This document shows positions 1 to 7,109 of a stretch of 11,944 nt of DNA, one piece after another. Made by a program: the position numbers and the translations under genes. Each line of letters opens with the position of its first letter. Position 1 is the stretch's first letter. The stretch comes from Clostridia bacterium. GTDB lineage: Bacteria > Bacillota_A > Clostridia > Oscillospirales > CAG-272. The stretch lies in assembly GCA_017454075.1 (NCBI GenBank), contig JAFTDQ010000112.1, positions 1-11,944 on the forward strand. Reading direction: 5' to 3'. The notes under the pieces were generated by a model. It was not told the DNA's origin. It saw only the letters and a list, made by a program, of their open reading frames with translations, and searched no databases.

Positions 1-611
<611 letters not shown>

Positions 612-635
612 TTACAGTAATTGTCTATTTTGATT

Positions 636-1217
636 TTAATTTGCGGCTTTTACCATCGCATAGCGAAGGATCCTGTCGCCTTTTTTATACCCCTTGAGAA
701 GCACGTCCGCAATGACGTTCTCCCCGAGTGTTTCGTCCTCAACGTGGAGGACGGCGTTATGAAGATTCGGGTCAAAGGGCTCTCCCTTTTCGCCGAACTC
801 CTCAACTCCGAGTTTTTTCAGTATCTCGCTGAACTTATTGAGAGTCAGCGTGACGCCCTGCGAAAGCTTGCTGTCGTCGGCATACGCCATCGCCATTTCA
901 AGACTGTCCTTTACGGGAAGCAGAGCCGCGAGCACGTCGGCGTAAGCGTCGGTGTAAATTCCTTCGCGCTCCTTCTGTGCGCGCTTTCTGAAATTATCGT
1001 ACTCGGCAAGCATCCGGGTATATCTGTCGTTCAGCTCATTGAGAGCCTCGACCGCTTTTTTGAGTTCTCCGTCATCCGGAGATCCGGCGGATTCCGTTAC
1101 GGGTTCTTCCGGCTGTTCCGGTCCCGCTTCGGTCTCCTCGCGGGGCGCGGTGTCCTCCGCCTCTTCCGGCTTTCTCTTTTTTACGTTCTTTTCGTTTTTT
1201 TCATTCTTCTCGCTCAT
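636..1217 (-). CDS. grpE: Nucleotide exchange factor GrpE
   Basis: Co-chaperone that releases ADP from DnaK. The product is 193 residues, normal for the family. Residues 1-50 are low-complexity and highly charged (three EKN repeats, then E/P-rich), as is usual for the disordered GrpE start. A long helical segment follows, with the conserved YDNFRKRAQKER at about 73-84, and then the C-terminal beta domain with FDPNLHNAV at about 148-156 and GYKKGDRILRYAMV near the end. The ATG at 1217 is preceded by a strong AAAGGAGGAG site (1227-1236). It sits 29 bp after hrcA and 42 bp before dnaK, so it should be co-transcribed from the CIRCE promoter. Nothing unusual apart from the short repeat in the N-terminus. 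Confidence 0.97.
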   Translation of the reverse strand: MSEKNEKNEKNVKKRKPEEAEDTAPREETEAGPEQPEEPVTESAGSPDDGELKKAVEALNELNDRYTRMLAEYDNFRKRAQKEREGIYTDAYADVLAALLPVKDSLEMAMAYADDSKLSQGVTLTLNKFSEILKKLGVEEFGEKGEPFDPNLHNAVLHVEDETLGENVIADVLLKGYKKGDRILRYAMVKAAN

Positions 1218-1246
1218 TAAGGTTATCTCCTCCTTTACGATACGAC

Positions 1247-2302
1247 CTACGATCCGTCGCCCTGACCGGGGGCAGAGAGCAGATGTTCAAGATTTTCGAC
1301 GATATAGTCCACGGTAGATATGGCTTTCGAATAATCCATTCTTCTCGGTCCGAGAATACCGATCGCGCCGACGACCTTTCCGTTTTTTCTGATCTTGCGG
1401 AAGATGATCGACGAATCCTTCATTTCGGCGACGTCGCTTTCCGATCCGATTATGACCTGCGCCTCCTCGTCCCTGTCGTTTACGTCGTCGACGAGTTTTA
1501 TGATGTCGCGCTTGTCTTCAAGGACCGAAAGGAGATCCTTGAAACGGCTTATGTCGGAATACTCGGGATATTCGAGGAGATGATTGACTCCCGAGAGCCG
1601 CACTTCGCCGCCGCGCATATCGTCGAGGAACTCGCAGACCGCCTTGACGGCGACCTGAAGGAGCGAATCGTCGTATCCGAAATCGCGTTCCATCTGCATG
1701 ACGAGCGGCATCGTGACCTCCTCGGACGTCTTTCCCGTGAGGTTGTCGTTCAGGATTTTTTCAAGCTTCTCGATTATTTCGGGCGCGACCTGCTCCGAAA
1801 GCATGAACTGTTTCGTTTTGACCGCCCCGTTTGAGACAGCGATGAGCATGATCGAACCGTCTGAAAGCGGAACGAGACGGAAGCTGTCGATACGCCCGCC
1901 GGCGTTCTGCGGTCTTACCGCGAGCGCCGAATAATTAGTGAGCGACGAGGCGAGCTTGGTCGCGGCGTCGAGCAGTTTGTCGAGCTCGGCGAGCCGGGAT
2001 TTCGCGAGCGCGTTGAGCCGTGCGAGCTCTATTGCCGACATGCGGTATTTCTGCATCAGCGTGTCGACGTAGAACCGGTATCCCGTTTCGGAGGGCACCC
2101 GCCCCGCCGACGTATGCGGCTGTTCGAGATAACCCATCTGCTCGAGCTCGGCCATCTCGTTTCTTATCGTCGCGGGCGAGAGCGAGATCATGTCGCTTGC
2201 CGTGAGGGTCTTTGATCCGACCGGCCCGCCGCATTTGACGTGCGCTTCGATAATCGCCTTCAGTATGAGCTTTTTTCTCTCATTAAGACCGGAGCCGTCC
2301 AT
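1247..2302 (-). CDS. hrcA: Heat-inducible transcriptional repressor HrcA
   Basis: Repressor of class I heat-shock genes; it binds the CIRCE operator and needs GroEL for full activity in known systems. The product is 351 residues, close to the family norm of about 340. The N-terminal winged helix-turn-helix is clear: GGPVGSKTL at about 25-33, LSPATIRNEMAELEQMGYLE at about 41-60, and the signature HTSAGRVPSETGYRFYVD at about 63-80. The C-terminal part carries the family's GPRRMDYSKAI segment. I start it at the ATG at 2302, because a GGGAGG site lies just upstream (2312-2317). An in-frame ATG at 2356 lies upstream of the predicted transcription start and cannot be used. First gene of hrcA-grpE-dnaK, autoregulated through the CIRCE element in its leader. 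Confidence 0.97.
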   Translation of the reverse strand: MDGSGLNERKKLILKAIIEAHVKCGGPVGSKTLTASDMISLSPATIRNEMAELEQMGYLEQPHTSAGRVPSETGYRFYVDTLMQKYRMSAIELARLNALAKSRLAELDKLLDAATKLASSLTNYSALAVRPQNAGGRIDSFRLVPLSDGSIMLIAVSNGAVKTKQFMLSEQVAPEIIEKLEKILNDNLTGKTSEEVTMPLVMQMERDFGYDDSLLQVAVKAVCEFLDDMRGGEVRLSGVNHLLEYPEYSDISRFKDLLSVLEDKRDIIKLVDDVNDRDEEAQVIIGSESDVAEMKDSSIIFRKIRKNGKVVGAIGILGPRRMDYSKAISTVDYIVENLEHLLSAPGQGDGS

Positions 2303-2321
2303 GCTCTTCACCTCCCGATTT

Positions 2322-2348
2322 TTAGCACTCTGACCGCCGGAGTGCCAA
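2322..2348 (-). promoter_or_regulatory. CIRCE operator (HrcA binding site)
   Basis: The consensus CIRCE is TTAGCACTC-N9-GAGTGCTAA. Here the plus strand reads TTAGCACTC (2322-2330), nine bases, then GAGTGCCAA (2340-2348): eight of nine bases match in the second arm. It lies between the predicted transcription start (about 2353) and the hrcA start codon at 2302, where HrcA-regulated genes normally carry it. Confidence 0.96.
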
Positions 2349-2359
2349 CCACGCATAAT

Positions 2360-2388
2360 AATTTACCACGGAAACGGTTTTTTGTCAA
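2360..2388 (-). promoter_or_regulatory. Sigma-A-type promoter of hrcA-grpE-dnaK
   Basis: On the minus strand, TTGACA (2388-2383), a 17-bp spacer and TAAATT (2365-2360). The -35 is perfect and the -10 matches four of six bases. The predicted start near 2353 puts CIRCE at the very beginning of the transcript, consistent with repression by HrcA. Confidence 0.85.
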
Positions 2389-2461
2389 TAGTTTTTTTGT
2401 GAAAAAAATATTTTTTTCCCGTGAGTGCCAGTTTTCCGGTACGATTTTTTTCCTCCGGGGC

Positions 2462-2490
2462 TTGCATTGCGCCGGATTTTGCGGTATAAT
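2462..2490 (+). promoter_or_regulatory. Sigma-A-type promoter of yajC
   Basis: TTGCAT (2462-2467), a 17-bp spacer and a perfect TATAAT (2485-2490). The yajC start is 25 bases further on. It diverges from the hrcA promoter, with about 75 bp of A/T-rich sequence between the two -35 boxes. Confidence 0.85.
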
Positions 2491-2515
2491 ATCCAAAACT
2501 CAAAGGAGACTTTAT

Positions 2516-2839
2516 ATGAATATCGTACTTTCGGGCACGGCGCAGGCGGGCTCCAACATCATGAGTCTCGTGATGATCGGCGTCCTCGTTCTCATGATCG
2601 TGCTTTACTACGTTTTCCTCGTGCGCCCGCAGAAGAAAAAAGAACAGAAAATCGCCGAGATGAGAAACAACATCACGGTCGGCGATGAAATCGTCACGAT
2701 CGGCGGAATCATCGGCACCGTCGTCATCGCGAGAGACGACAAGGTCATGATCGAGACCGGAAACGACAAATCGAAACTGACTATCCTCCGCTCGTCCATA
2801 AAGGGCATTTACGGCGACGAGGAAACCGAAAAACAGTAA
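2516..2839 (+). CDS. yajC: Preprotein translocase accessory subunit YajC
   Basis: Small single-pass membrane protein that associates with SecDF and the SecYEG translocon. The product is 107 residues. It has a short N-terminus, one strongly hydrophobic segment at about residues 14-36, then the family signature VRPQKKKEQKIAEMRNNI (about 36-53) and the soluble domain VGDEIVTIGGIIGTVV. The start at 2516 is chosen because AAAGGAG (2502-2508) is correctly spaced and the promoter lies only 25 bp upstream; any longer reading would run back into hrcA. secD and secF, its frequent neighbours, are not next to it. A hairpin directly after the stop suggests it is transcribed mostly alone. Identification is firm. 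Confidence 0.95.
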   Translation: MNIVLSGTAQAGSNIMSLVMIGVLVLMIVLYYVFLVRPQKKKEQKIAEMRNNITVGDEIVTIGGIIGTVVIARDDKVMIETGNDKSKLTILRSSIKGIYGDEETEKQ

Positions 2840-2880
2840 AAAAGACTCCGAGGCGTGTCGCGCGGCACGCCCGGACTTTT
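2840..2880 (+). terminator. Probable hairpin terminator after yajC
   Basis: GGCGTG (2852-2857) pairs with CACGCC (2866-2871) around an 8-base loop. The stem extends through CCG/CGG past a one-base bulge, and an outer AAAAG pairs with CTTTT (2876-2880). The U-tract is short, followed by ATTTG, so termination may be partial. That would leave some read-through into the next gene, which has no obvious promoter of its own. Confidence 0.6.
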
Positions 2881-2895
2881 ATTTGCGGAGTAATC

Positions 2896-4548
2896 ATGAA
2901 CTTCAGAATCTATGACTGTCACGTTCATTCGTGGAACGGCGCGACGGATCCGGACCGGCTTCTGCGTAAAATGGAGGAGGCCGGAGTATACGGCGGGATC
3001 GTTTTTTCAAACTGTCCGAAAGAGTACTCGGACTCAGCGGGAACGTCCTTCGGAGAGCGAATGGCCGAACTTCACCGGCTGACCGACGGCCGGACAGACC
3101 GTCTGTTCCCTTTTCTCTGGATACATCCGTACGAGGAAAACGTCCTTGAAAAAATGAATGAAGCCGCGCGGGAAGGCGTTTTCGGCTTCAAAATCATCTG
3201 CAACGATTTTTACGTTTACGAGGAAAAGCCGCTTGCCGTCATGCGCCGCGCGGCAGAGCTCGGAAAACCCGTCCTTTTCCACACTGGAATACTGTGGGAC
3301 GGAAAAGTCAGCTCGGACTACAACCGGCCGCAGAACTGGGAGGCGCTCCTCCCGATAAAGGGGCTGCGCTTCTGTCTGGCGCACTGCTCATGGCCGTGGA
3401 TTGACGACTGCGTCGCTCTTTACGGCAAATTTCTCGCCGCCCGACGTTCGGGACAGGATACGGCCGACATGTTCCTCGACGTCACACCGGGAACTCCAGG
3501 GATATACAGGAAAGACCTCCTTTCGAAGCTTTACGGGATTTATGACGTCAGCCGCAGCGTAATGTTCGGCACCGACTCTTCGGCGGACGGTTATTCGCCG
3601 GAGTACGCGTCGGAGCTCATCGCATCTGACGGAAAAATCCTCGACGAGCTCGGCGTCGGCGAATACCTTCGCGCCGGGCTGTACGGCGATTCTCTCATGA
3701 GATTTATCGGTCTGAAGCCCGAAAGCGGGATCCTCCCGAAAGACGACGGCTACGTCGAAGGGATCATCAGAAAATACTACGGTCTGCTCGGGTTCCCCGG
3801 GAGGTATGACGCCGAATTCGAAAAAGCGCTGAGGGAGATCAGGATCTCCGACGCGATTTCAGCAGACCGCTACGACTGGCGGGGCGGCGACGGCCGCCGC
3901 GATCTGCTCTCCGTGCTTTATATGTGTGAGGAACTGCACAAAAAATACGCGGAAAAGGGGATAGGCGACGGCGTTTTCCTCGACACGCTGTCGGACGTCC
4001 TGCGCTGGGCTTCCGAATGGACTTTCGTCAAAGGGTATCTGTGCCTTGCCGAGCTTCCGTGGCTGAAGCGGATATTTGATATGCGCCTGTTCCGTATCGG
4101 AAGGCTTCAGTTCTGTCTCGACGAGGCGGACTTCGACGCTCCCGAAAAAGGTCTGAGGCGCGGGCAGAAGATCGTCGCCGTTCATATACCGCCGGGCTCT
4201 CCGCTTATTACTGACGAATGCCTTCGCTCGGTTTCCGACGCCGAAGATTTTATAAATGATTATTTCCCGGAACATTCCGGCGCGCCTTTTACGTGCCGGT
4301 CATGGCTTCTCGATCCGGGGCTTTCCGGACTGCTCCCGAAAGACTCCAATATCCTCGCCTTCGCCGGTCTTTTCGACCTTGTCGGGACCGAGCGGTCGGA
4401 CAGCCTCCTGAGGTTCGTATTCCGCGCCGACGCGACGCGGGAAAATCTGCGATTGTTCCCCGCCTGTTCGTCGTTTGCCGCGAAAGTGAAAAAAGTCTGC
4501 CTTAACGGAGGCGCGTTCGCAAGCGGAACGGGGATCCTCAAAAGATAA
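2896..4548 (+). CDS. Amidohydrolase-family protein with a C-terminal acyltransferase-like module
   Basis: A 550-residue protein in two parts. Residues 1 to about 275 look like a metal-dependent amidohydrolase (TIM barrel, amidohydrolase-2 type): H9-x-H11 after the first strand, a GFK motif with K99, H129 in VLFHTG, H163 in LAHCSWPW and D227 in FGTDSS. This is a full set of likely metal ligands. Residues from about 285 to 550 do not belong to that fold. They contain LFRIGRLQF (398-406), VHIPPGSPL (429-437), SWLLDP (469-474) and LLPKDSNI (479-486), which I recognise as the pattern of NAT_N/GNAT_C-type acyltransferase-like domains (formerly DUF5596). That assignment is from memory of the family, not a search. 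The ATG at 2896 follows a GGAG five bases upstream. The substrate is unknown. It ends 18 bp before a large inverted repeat. Confidence 0.8.
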   Translation: MNFRIYDCHVHSWNGATDPDRLLRKMEEAGVYGGIVFSNCPKEYSDSAGTSFGERMAELHRLTDGRTDRLFPFLWIHPYEENVLEKMNEAAREGVFGFKIICNDFYVYEEKPLAVMRRAAELGKPVLFHTGILWDGKVSSDYNRPQNWEALLPIKGLRFCLAHCSWPWIDDCVALYGKFLAARRSGQDTADMFLDVTPGTPGIYRKDLLSKLYGIYDVSRSVMFGTDSSADGYSPEYASELIASDGKILDELGVGEYLRAGLYGDSLMRFIGLKPESGILPKDDGYVEGIIRKYYGLLGFPGRYDAEFEKALREIRISDAISADRYDWRGGDGRRDLLSVLYMCEELHKKYAEKGIGDGVFLDTLSDVLRWASEWTFVKGYLCLAELPWLKRIFDMRLFRIGRLQFCLDEADFDAPEKGLRRGQKIVAVHIPPGSPLITDECLRSVSDAEDFINDYFPEHSGAPFTCRSWLLDPGLSGLLPKDSNILAFAGLFDLVGTERSDSLLRFVFRADATRENLRLFPACSSFAAKVKKVCLNGGAFASGTGILKR

Positions 4549-4562
4549 AAAAACAGCACGTT

Positions 4563-4598
4563 AAGGTCAACCGGAAAAGCATTTTTCCGGTTGACTTT
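4563..4598 (+). terminator. Inverted repeat after the amidohydrolase gene, overlapping the next -35
   Basis: A 13-bp perfect inverted repeat (4566-4578 with 4583-4595) around the loop GCAT, extended outward by G-U and A-T pairs to about 4563/4598. It begins about 15 bases after the stop codon. The U-rich stretch after it is short (TTTGCTT), so it could be a terminator, a protein-binding operator, or both. Its right arm contains the -35 box of the following promoter. Confidence 0.6.
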
Positions 4599-4619
4599 GC
4601 TTACCGAATGCGGTATAAT
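4591..4619 (+). promoter_or_regulatory. Promoter of the PHP-phosphatase/NUDIX gene group
   Basis: TTGACT (4591-4596), a 17-bp spacer and a perfect TATAAT (4614-4619), 30 bases before the ATG at 4650. The -35 is embedded in the right arm of the inverted repeat at 4563-4598, so a factor binding that palindrome would block it. Confidence 0.83.
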
Positions 4620-4649
4620 ATGGGTTGATTCAGAACGGACGGACAACAC

Positions 4650-5441
4650 ATGTATTACGCAAATTATCACACTCATACACCGCGCTGCGGACACGCGACG
4701 GGAACCGAAAAAGAAATGGCCGACGCCGCCCTCGCGGCCGGCATCAGGATACTCGGATTTGCCGATCATTCGCCTCAGGTCCTTGATATGGAACAGGGAA
4801 ACATCCTCGGAATGAGGATGAAAATCCACGAGATCCCGGGATACGTCGAGGCCGTCAGAAACGTCGCCGATGAGTATTCCGACAGGCTGAAGGTGCTCTG
4901 CGGATTTGAGGCAGAGTATCTGCCTCATATTTTCGACGGACTTTACGGGATCTGCCGGGATTTTGATATAGACTATATGATAATGGGTCAGCACTGTCTT
5001 CCCTATCCCGACGGACTGACCTACGAATTCATCGCTTTCGGCCACCCGGTACACACCCTTCGTTCATACGTCAGGACTGTTTCCGAAGGCCTTGAAACCG
5101 GATGCTTCAGTTACCTCGCGCATCCCGATATTTACCACGCAGAGGGAATAAGCGACGAGGAATACGACGCCGAAATGTCCGATCTCTGCGAGACCGCGCG
5201 CGATCTCGACATCCCGCTCGAGATAAATCTGCTCGGATACGTTACAAAAAGGCATTATCCGTCCGAAAGATTTTTCAGGATCGCCGGCAAAGTCGGAAAC
5301 ACCCTCGTTGTGGGCGTCGACGCGCACCAGCCGGAGATGTTCAACCGCGATTATTTTGAAAGCACCTGCGAGTTCGCGAAATCTTTCGGGCTGAAGGTCA
5401 CGGACGAGATCAATCTTCTCCATCCCTGGAAGGACAAATGA
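4650..5441 (+). CDS. PHP-domain histidinol-phosphatase-like phosphoesterase (HisJ type)
   Basis: A 263-residue PHP-family hydrolase, the usual length for HisJ-type histidinol-phosphatases, which dephosphorylate histidinol phosphate in histidine synthesis. Visible metal ligands: H7-x-H9 (NYHTHT), H15, H40 in ADHS, E87 in GFEAEY, H115 in GQHC, H158 in YLAHPD, and D224-x-H226 in VGVDAH. The Y-H-T-H-T-P-R-C-G-H start is typical of this subgroup. No other his genes are nearby, so the true substrate could be another phosphate monoester. The ATG at 4650 is the only start that gives the complete first strand; its ribosome binding site is weak (GGAC). It overlaps the next gene by four bases (ATGA), so translation is probably coupled. 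Confidence 0.88.
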   Translation: MYYANYHTHTPRCGHATGTEKEMADAALAAGIRILGFADHSPQVLDMEQGNILGMRMKIHEIPGYVEAVRNVADEYSDRLKVLCGFEAEYLPHIFDGLYGICRDFDIDYMIMGQHCLPYPDGLTYEFIAFGHPVHTLRSYVRTVSEGLETGCFSYLAHPDIYHAEGISDEEYDAEMSDLCETARDLDIPLEINLLGYVTKRHYPSERFFRIAGKVGNTLVVGVDAHQPEMFNRDYFESTCEFAKSFGLKVTDEINLLHPWKDK

Positions 5442-5911
5442 TCTGCACCACGCTCTGCTACATTAAAAACGGCGGACGATATCTGATGCTTCACCGCTGC
5501 CGGAACAAGGACGGCGGGCATGACGTCAACGACGGAAAATGGATCGGCGTCGGAGGGCATATCGAGGACGGAGAATCGCCCCTCGATTGCGTAAAACGCG
5601 AGATATCCGAGGAGACCGGAATCGAGATAGAAAACCCGCGGTTCCGCGGGGTCGTCACCTTCGTCTCCGACTCCGCCCCGACCGAGCAAATGTTTCTGTT
5701 TACTGCCGAGACCGACCGCACAGAGCTCCCGGAGTGCGACGAAGGAGTACTCCGCTGGATCCCCGAGGACGGGATCGGCTCGCTCAACCTGTGGGAAGGG
5801 GACCGCGTCTTTCTCGGATACCTGAAAAAAGACGTTCCCCCGTTTATTCTCAGACTCAGTTACGAAGGAGACAGACTGGTTTCTTATGAATCGGACGTCA
5901 GAGAACAGTAA
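5438..5911 (+). CDS. NUDIX hydrolase (MutT/8-oxo-dGTP diphosphatase-like)
   Basis: A 157-residue NUDIX enzyme that should cleave a nucleoside diphosphate linked to another group. The NUDIX box fits the G-x5-E-x7-R-E-U-x-E-E-x-G-U pattern exactly: G40, E46, R54-E55, E58-E59 and G61, with E58 and E59 as probable metal ligands. The preceding NDGKWIGVGGHIEDGE segment resembles enzymes annotated as 8-oxo-dGTP diphosphatases, but a nucleotide-clearing role is inferred only. It starts inside the stop of the upstream gene (ATGA overlap) and its last 26 bases overlap the next gene, so the three genes are translationally linked. Confidence 0.92.
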   Translation: MICTTLCYIKNGGRYLMLHRCRNKDGGHDVNDGKWIGVGGHIEDGESPLDCVKREISEETGIEIENPRFRGVVTFVSDSAPTEQMFLFTAETDRTELPECDEGVLRWIPEDGIGSLNLWEGDRVFLGYLKKDVPPFILRLSYEGDRLVSYESDVREQ

Positions 5912-6131
5912 GGACGTTAAGGAAAAGAAAAGCGGTAAAAGCAAGAACGACGTGCGCCGGTTCGGCGACTGCGAAACCTGCATGTACTTTTACTACGACG
6001 AGGAATTCGAAGAAGACGTCTGTCACGCGGGCCTCGACGAGGACGAAATGAGCGCCGCCGTTTTTTCACGGCGGGGATGCCCGTCTTACAGGTATTACGA
6101 CGAATACGTTTCGGTCAGACGTCAGAACTGA
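5886..6131 (+). CDS. Small Cys-rich acidic protein (probably DUF6472)
   Basis: An 81-residue protein without membrane segments. A basic, Lys/Ser-rich start (residues 1-25) is followed by a compact block with C29-x-x-C32 (CETC), C46, C65 and many Asp, Glu and Tyr residues (YFYYDEEFEEDVC, LDEDEM, CPSYRYYDEYVSVRRQ). The four cysteines suggest a small metal-binding or redox fold. The pattern matches my memory of DUF6472, small uncharacterised proteins of Clostridia; no function is known to me. The start at 5886 lies inside the NUDIX gene, in another frame. A GGAG lies about 14 bases upstream, so re-initiation by the upstream ribosome is likely. The cysteine block is downstream of any doubt about the start. 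Confidence 0.8.
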   Translation: MNRTSENSKDVKEKKSGKSKNDVRRFGDCETCMYFYYDEEFEEDVCHAGLDEDEMSAAVFSRRGCPSYRYYDEYVSVRRQN

Positions 6132-6161
6132 CCGAGCGGGGAAAAGAGATAAAAGATAAAT

Positions 6162-7109
6162 ATGAAAGTTTCCGAAAAACTAAAAAAAATCTGGTTTGCC
6201 GCGCTTATGGCGGCGGCCGGCGTGAACGTCGTCCTCTGGTCGCTCACCTGGCGGCTTGACTACGACGCGTCGCCCGGCGTTTTCGGGCGCGGAATGCTGT
6301 CCGGCTTTGCCGTGGCGGCGTGCATAGTATGCGTCGTCCTTTCGCTGATGCCCGTTTTTTTCAGCGGAAAAGGCAATACCGAGGAGAGCGATCTGCTCGG
6401 CGACACCTCCCGGCGCGGTTCCGAAGCGGCTGCGCTCGCGTCTTGCTTTATTATAGCGAGCTCGATACTCACTATGCTGAAAGCGCCGGACGGCGGCAAC
6501 CGCGCGATAGCCGCGATTACGCTCGCCCTGTCCGTCCCGTCGGCGCTTTATTTCGCCGCGGTGTGTCTCAGCCGCAATCAGTCGTCGAAACTTATCTGCT
6601 TCTGCGCGCCGTTTCCGTCGATCTGGGGCATTTTCATGACGCTGTACCACTATCTTTCGACGGCAAGGGCAATAAACGACCCCATCAAGGTGGTATGTCA
6701 GTTCATTCCGGTCGGAATCATGCTTTATTCGGCGGCGGAAATGAAAACCCGTCTGTCACAGTGCACCAAAAGTTATTTCTTTACGACGCGTGCCGTGCTC
6801 GTCACGACGGGCAGCGTGGCGCTTTCGCTCGTTATCGACTCGCTGATTACCGCCGTTTGCTCCGGTATATCGAGGATCGGCGGCGACGTTATTCCCGAGC
6901 TTCTCGTCTTTGCCGTCCGCCCGCATGAGCTTACGCTGGCCGTTGCGGGTCTCGGGGTCGCTCTGTATTCTCTCAGCAGAAAGAGCCGGCCGGCGACCGG
7001 ATCAGAACTTTCGGAACCCGAAAACGACGGGGACGAGACCGAATCAATAACCGAAAAAGACGTGACCGAAGAGGCCACCGAAGAAAACGTGAACGGAGAG
7101 ACAACATGA
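6162..7109 (+). CDS. Multi-pass membrane protein of unknown function with acidic tail
   Basis: A 315-residue protein I do not recognise. Hydrophobic segments lie at about residues 10-29, 44-64, 87-106, 114-134, 143-163, 173-192, 208-232 and 245-269, suggesting about eight membrane crossings. Residues 270-315 form a hydrophilic tail that is almost entirely Asp, Glu, Thr and Ser (SEPENDGDETESITEKD and onward). There is no visible transporter or enzyme signature. The ATG at 6162 is preceded by only a purine-rich stretch (GGGGAAAAGAG). It ends with an ATGA overlap with the isomerase-like gene, so it belongs to the same transcription unit. Uptake or sensing of a substrate for the neighbouring enzymes is possible but unsupported. 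Confidence 0.75.
   Translation: MKVSEKLKKIWFAALMAAAGVNVVLWSLTWRLDYDASPGVFGRGMLSGFAVAACIVCVVLSLMPVFFSGKGNTEESDLLGDTSRRGSEAAALASCFIIASSILTMLKAPDGGNRAIAAITLALSVPSALYFAAVCLSRNQSSKLICFCAPFPSIWGIFMTLYHYLSTARAINDPIKVVCQFIPVGIMLYSAAEMKTRLSQCTKSYFFTTRAVLVTTGSVALSLVIDSLITAVCSGISRIGGDVIPELLVFAVRPHELTLAVAGLGVALYSLSRKSRPATGSELSEPENDGDETESITEKDVTEEATEENVNGETT

Noticed and set aside
621..1220. 199-residue open frame on the plus strand opposite grpE
   Set aside because: A mirror of the grpE coding sequence; GrpE is unmistakable on the minus strand.
2303..2356. Longer hrcA starting at the in-frame ATG at 2356
   Set aside because: That codon lies just upstream of the predicted transcription start (about 2353) and the extra residues would be encoded by the CIRCE operator; the ATG at 2302 has a proper ribosome binding site.
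2423..2431. Second CIRCE-like half site (GAGTGCCA) near the yajC promoter
   Set aside because: There is no TTAGCACTC partner nine bases away; a single half site is likely chance.
4260..5054. 264-residue open frame on the minus strand
   Set aside because: It is antisense to the well-supported amidohydrolase and PHP genes, spans the intervening promoter and inverted repeat, and shows no family motif.
5351..5983. 210-residue open frame on the minus strand
   Set aside because: It lies antisense to the PHP, NUDIX and small Cys-rich genes, which have clear catalytic motifs; its sequence resembles no family and reflects codon-bias shadowing.
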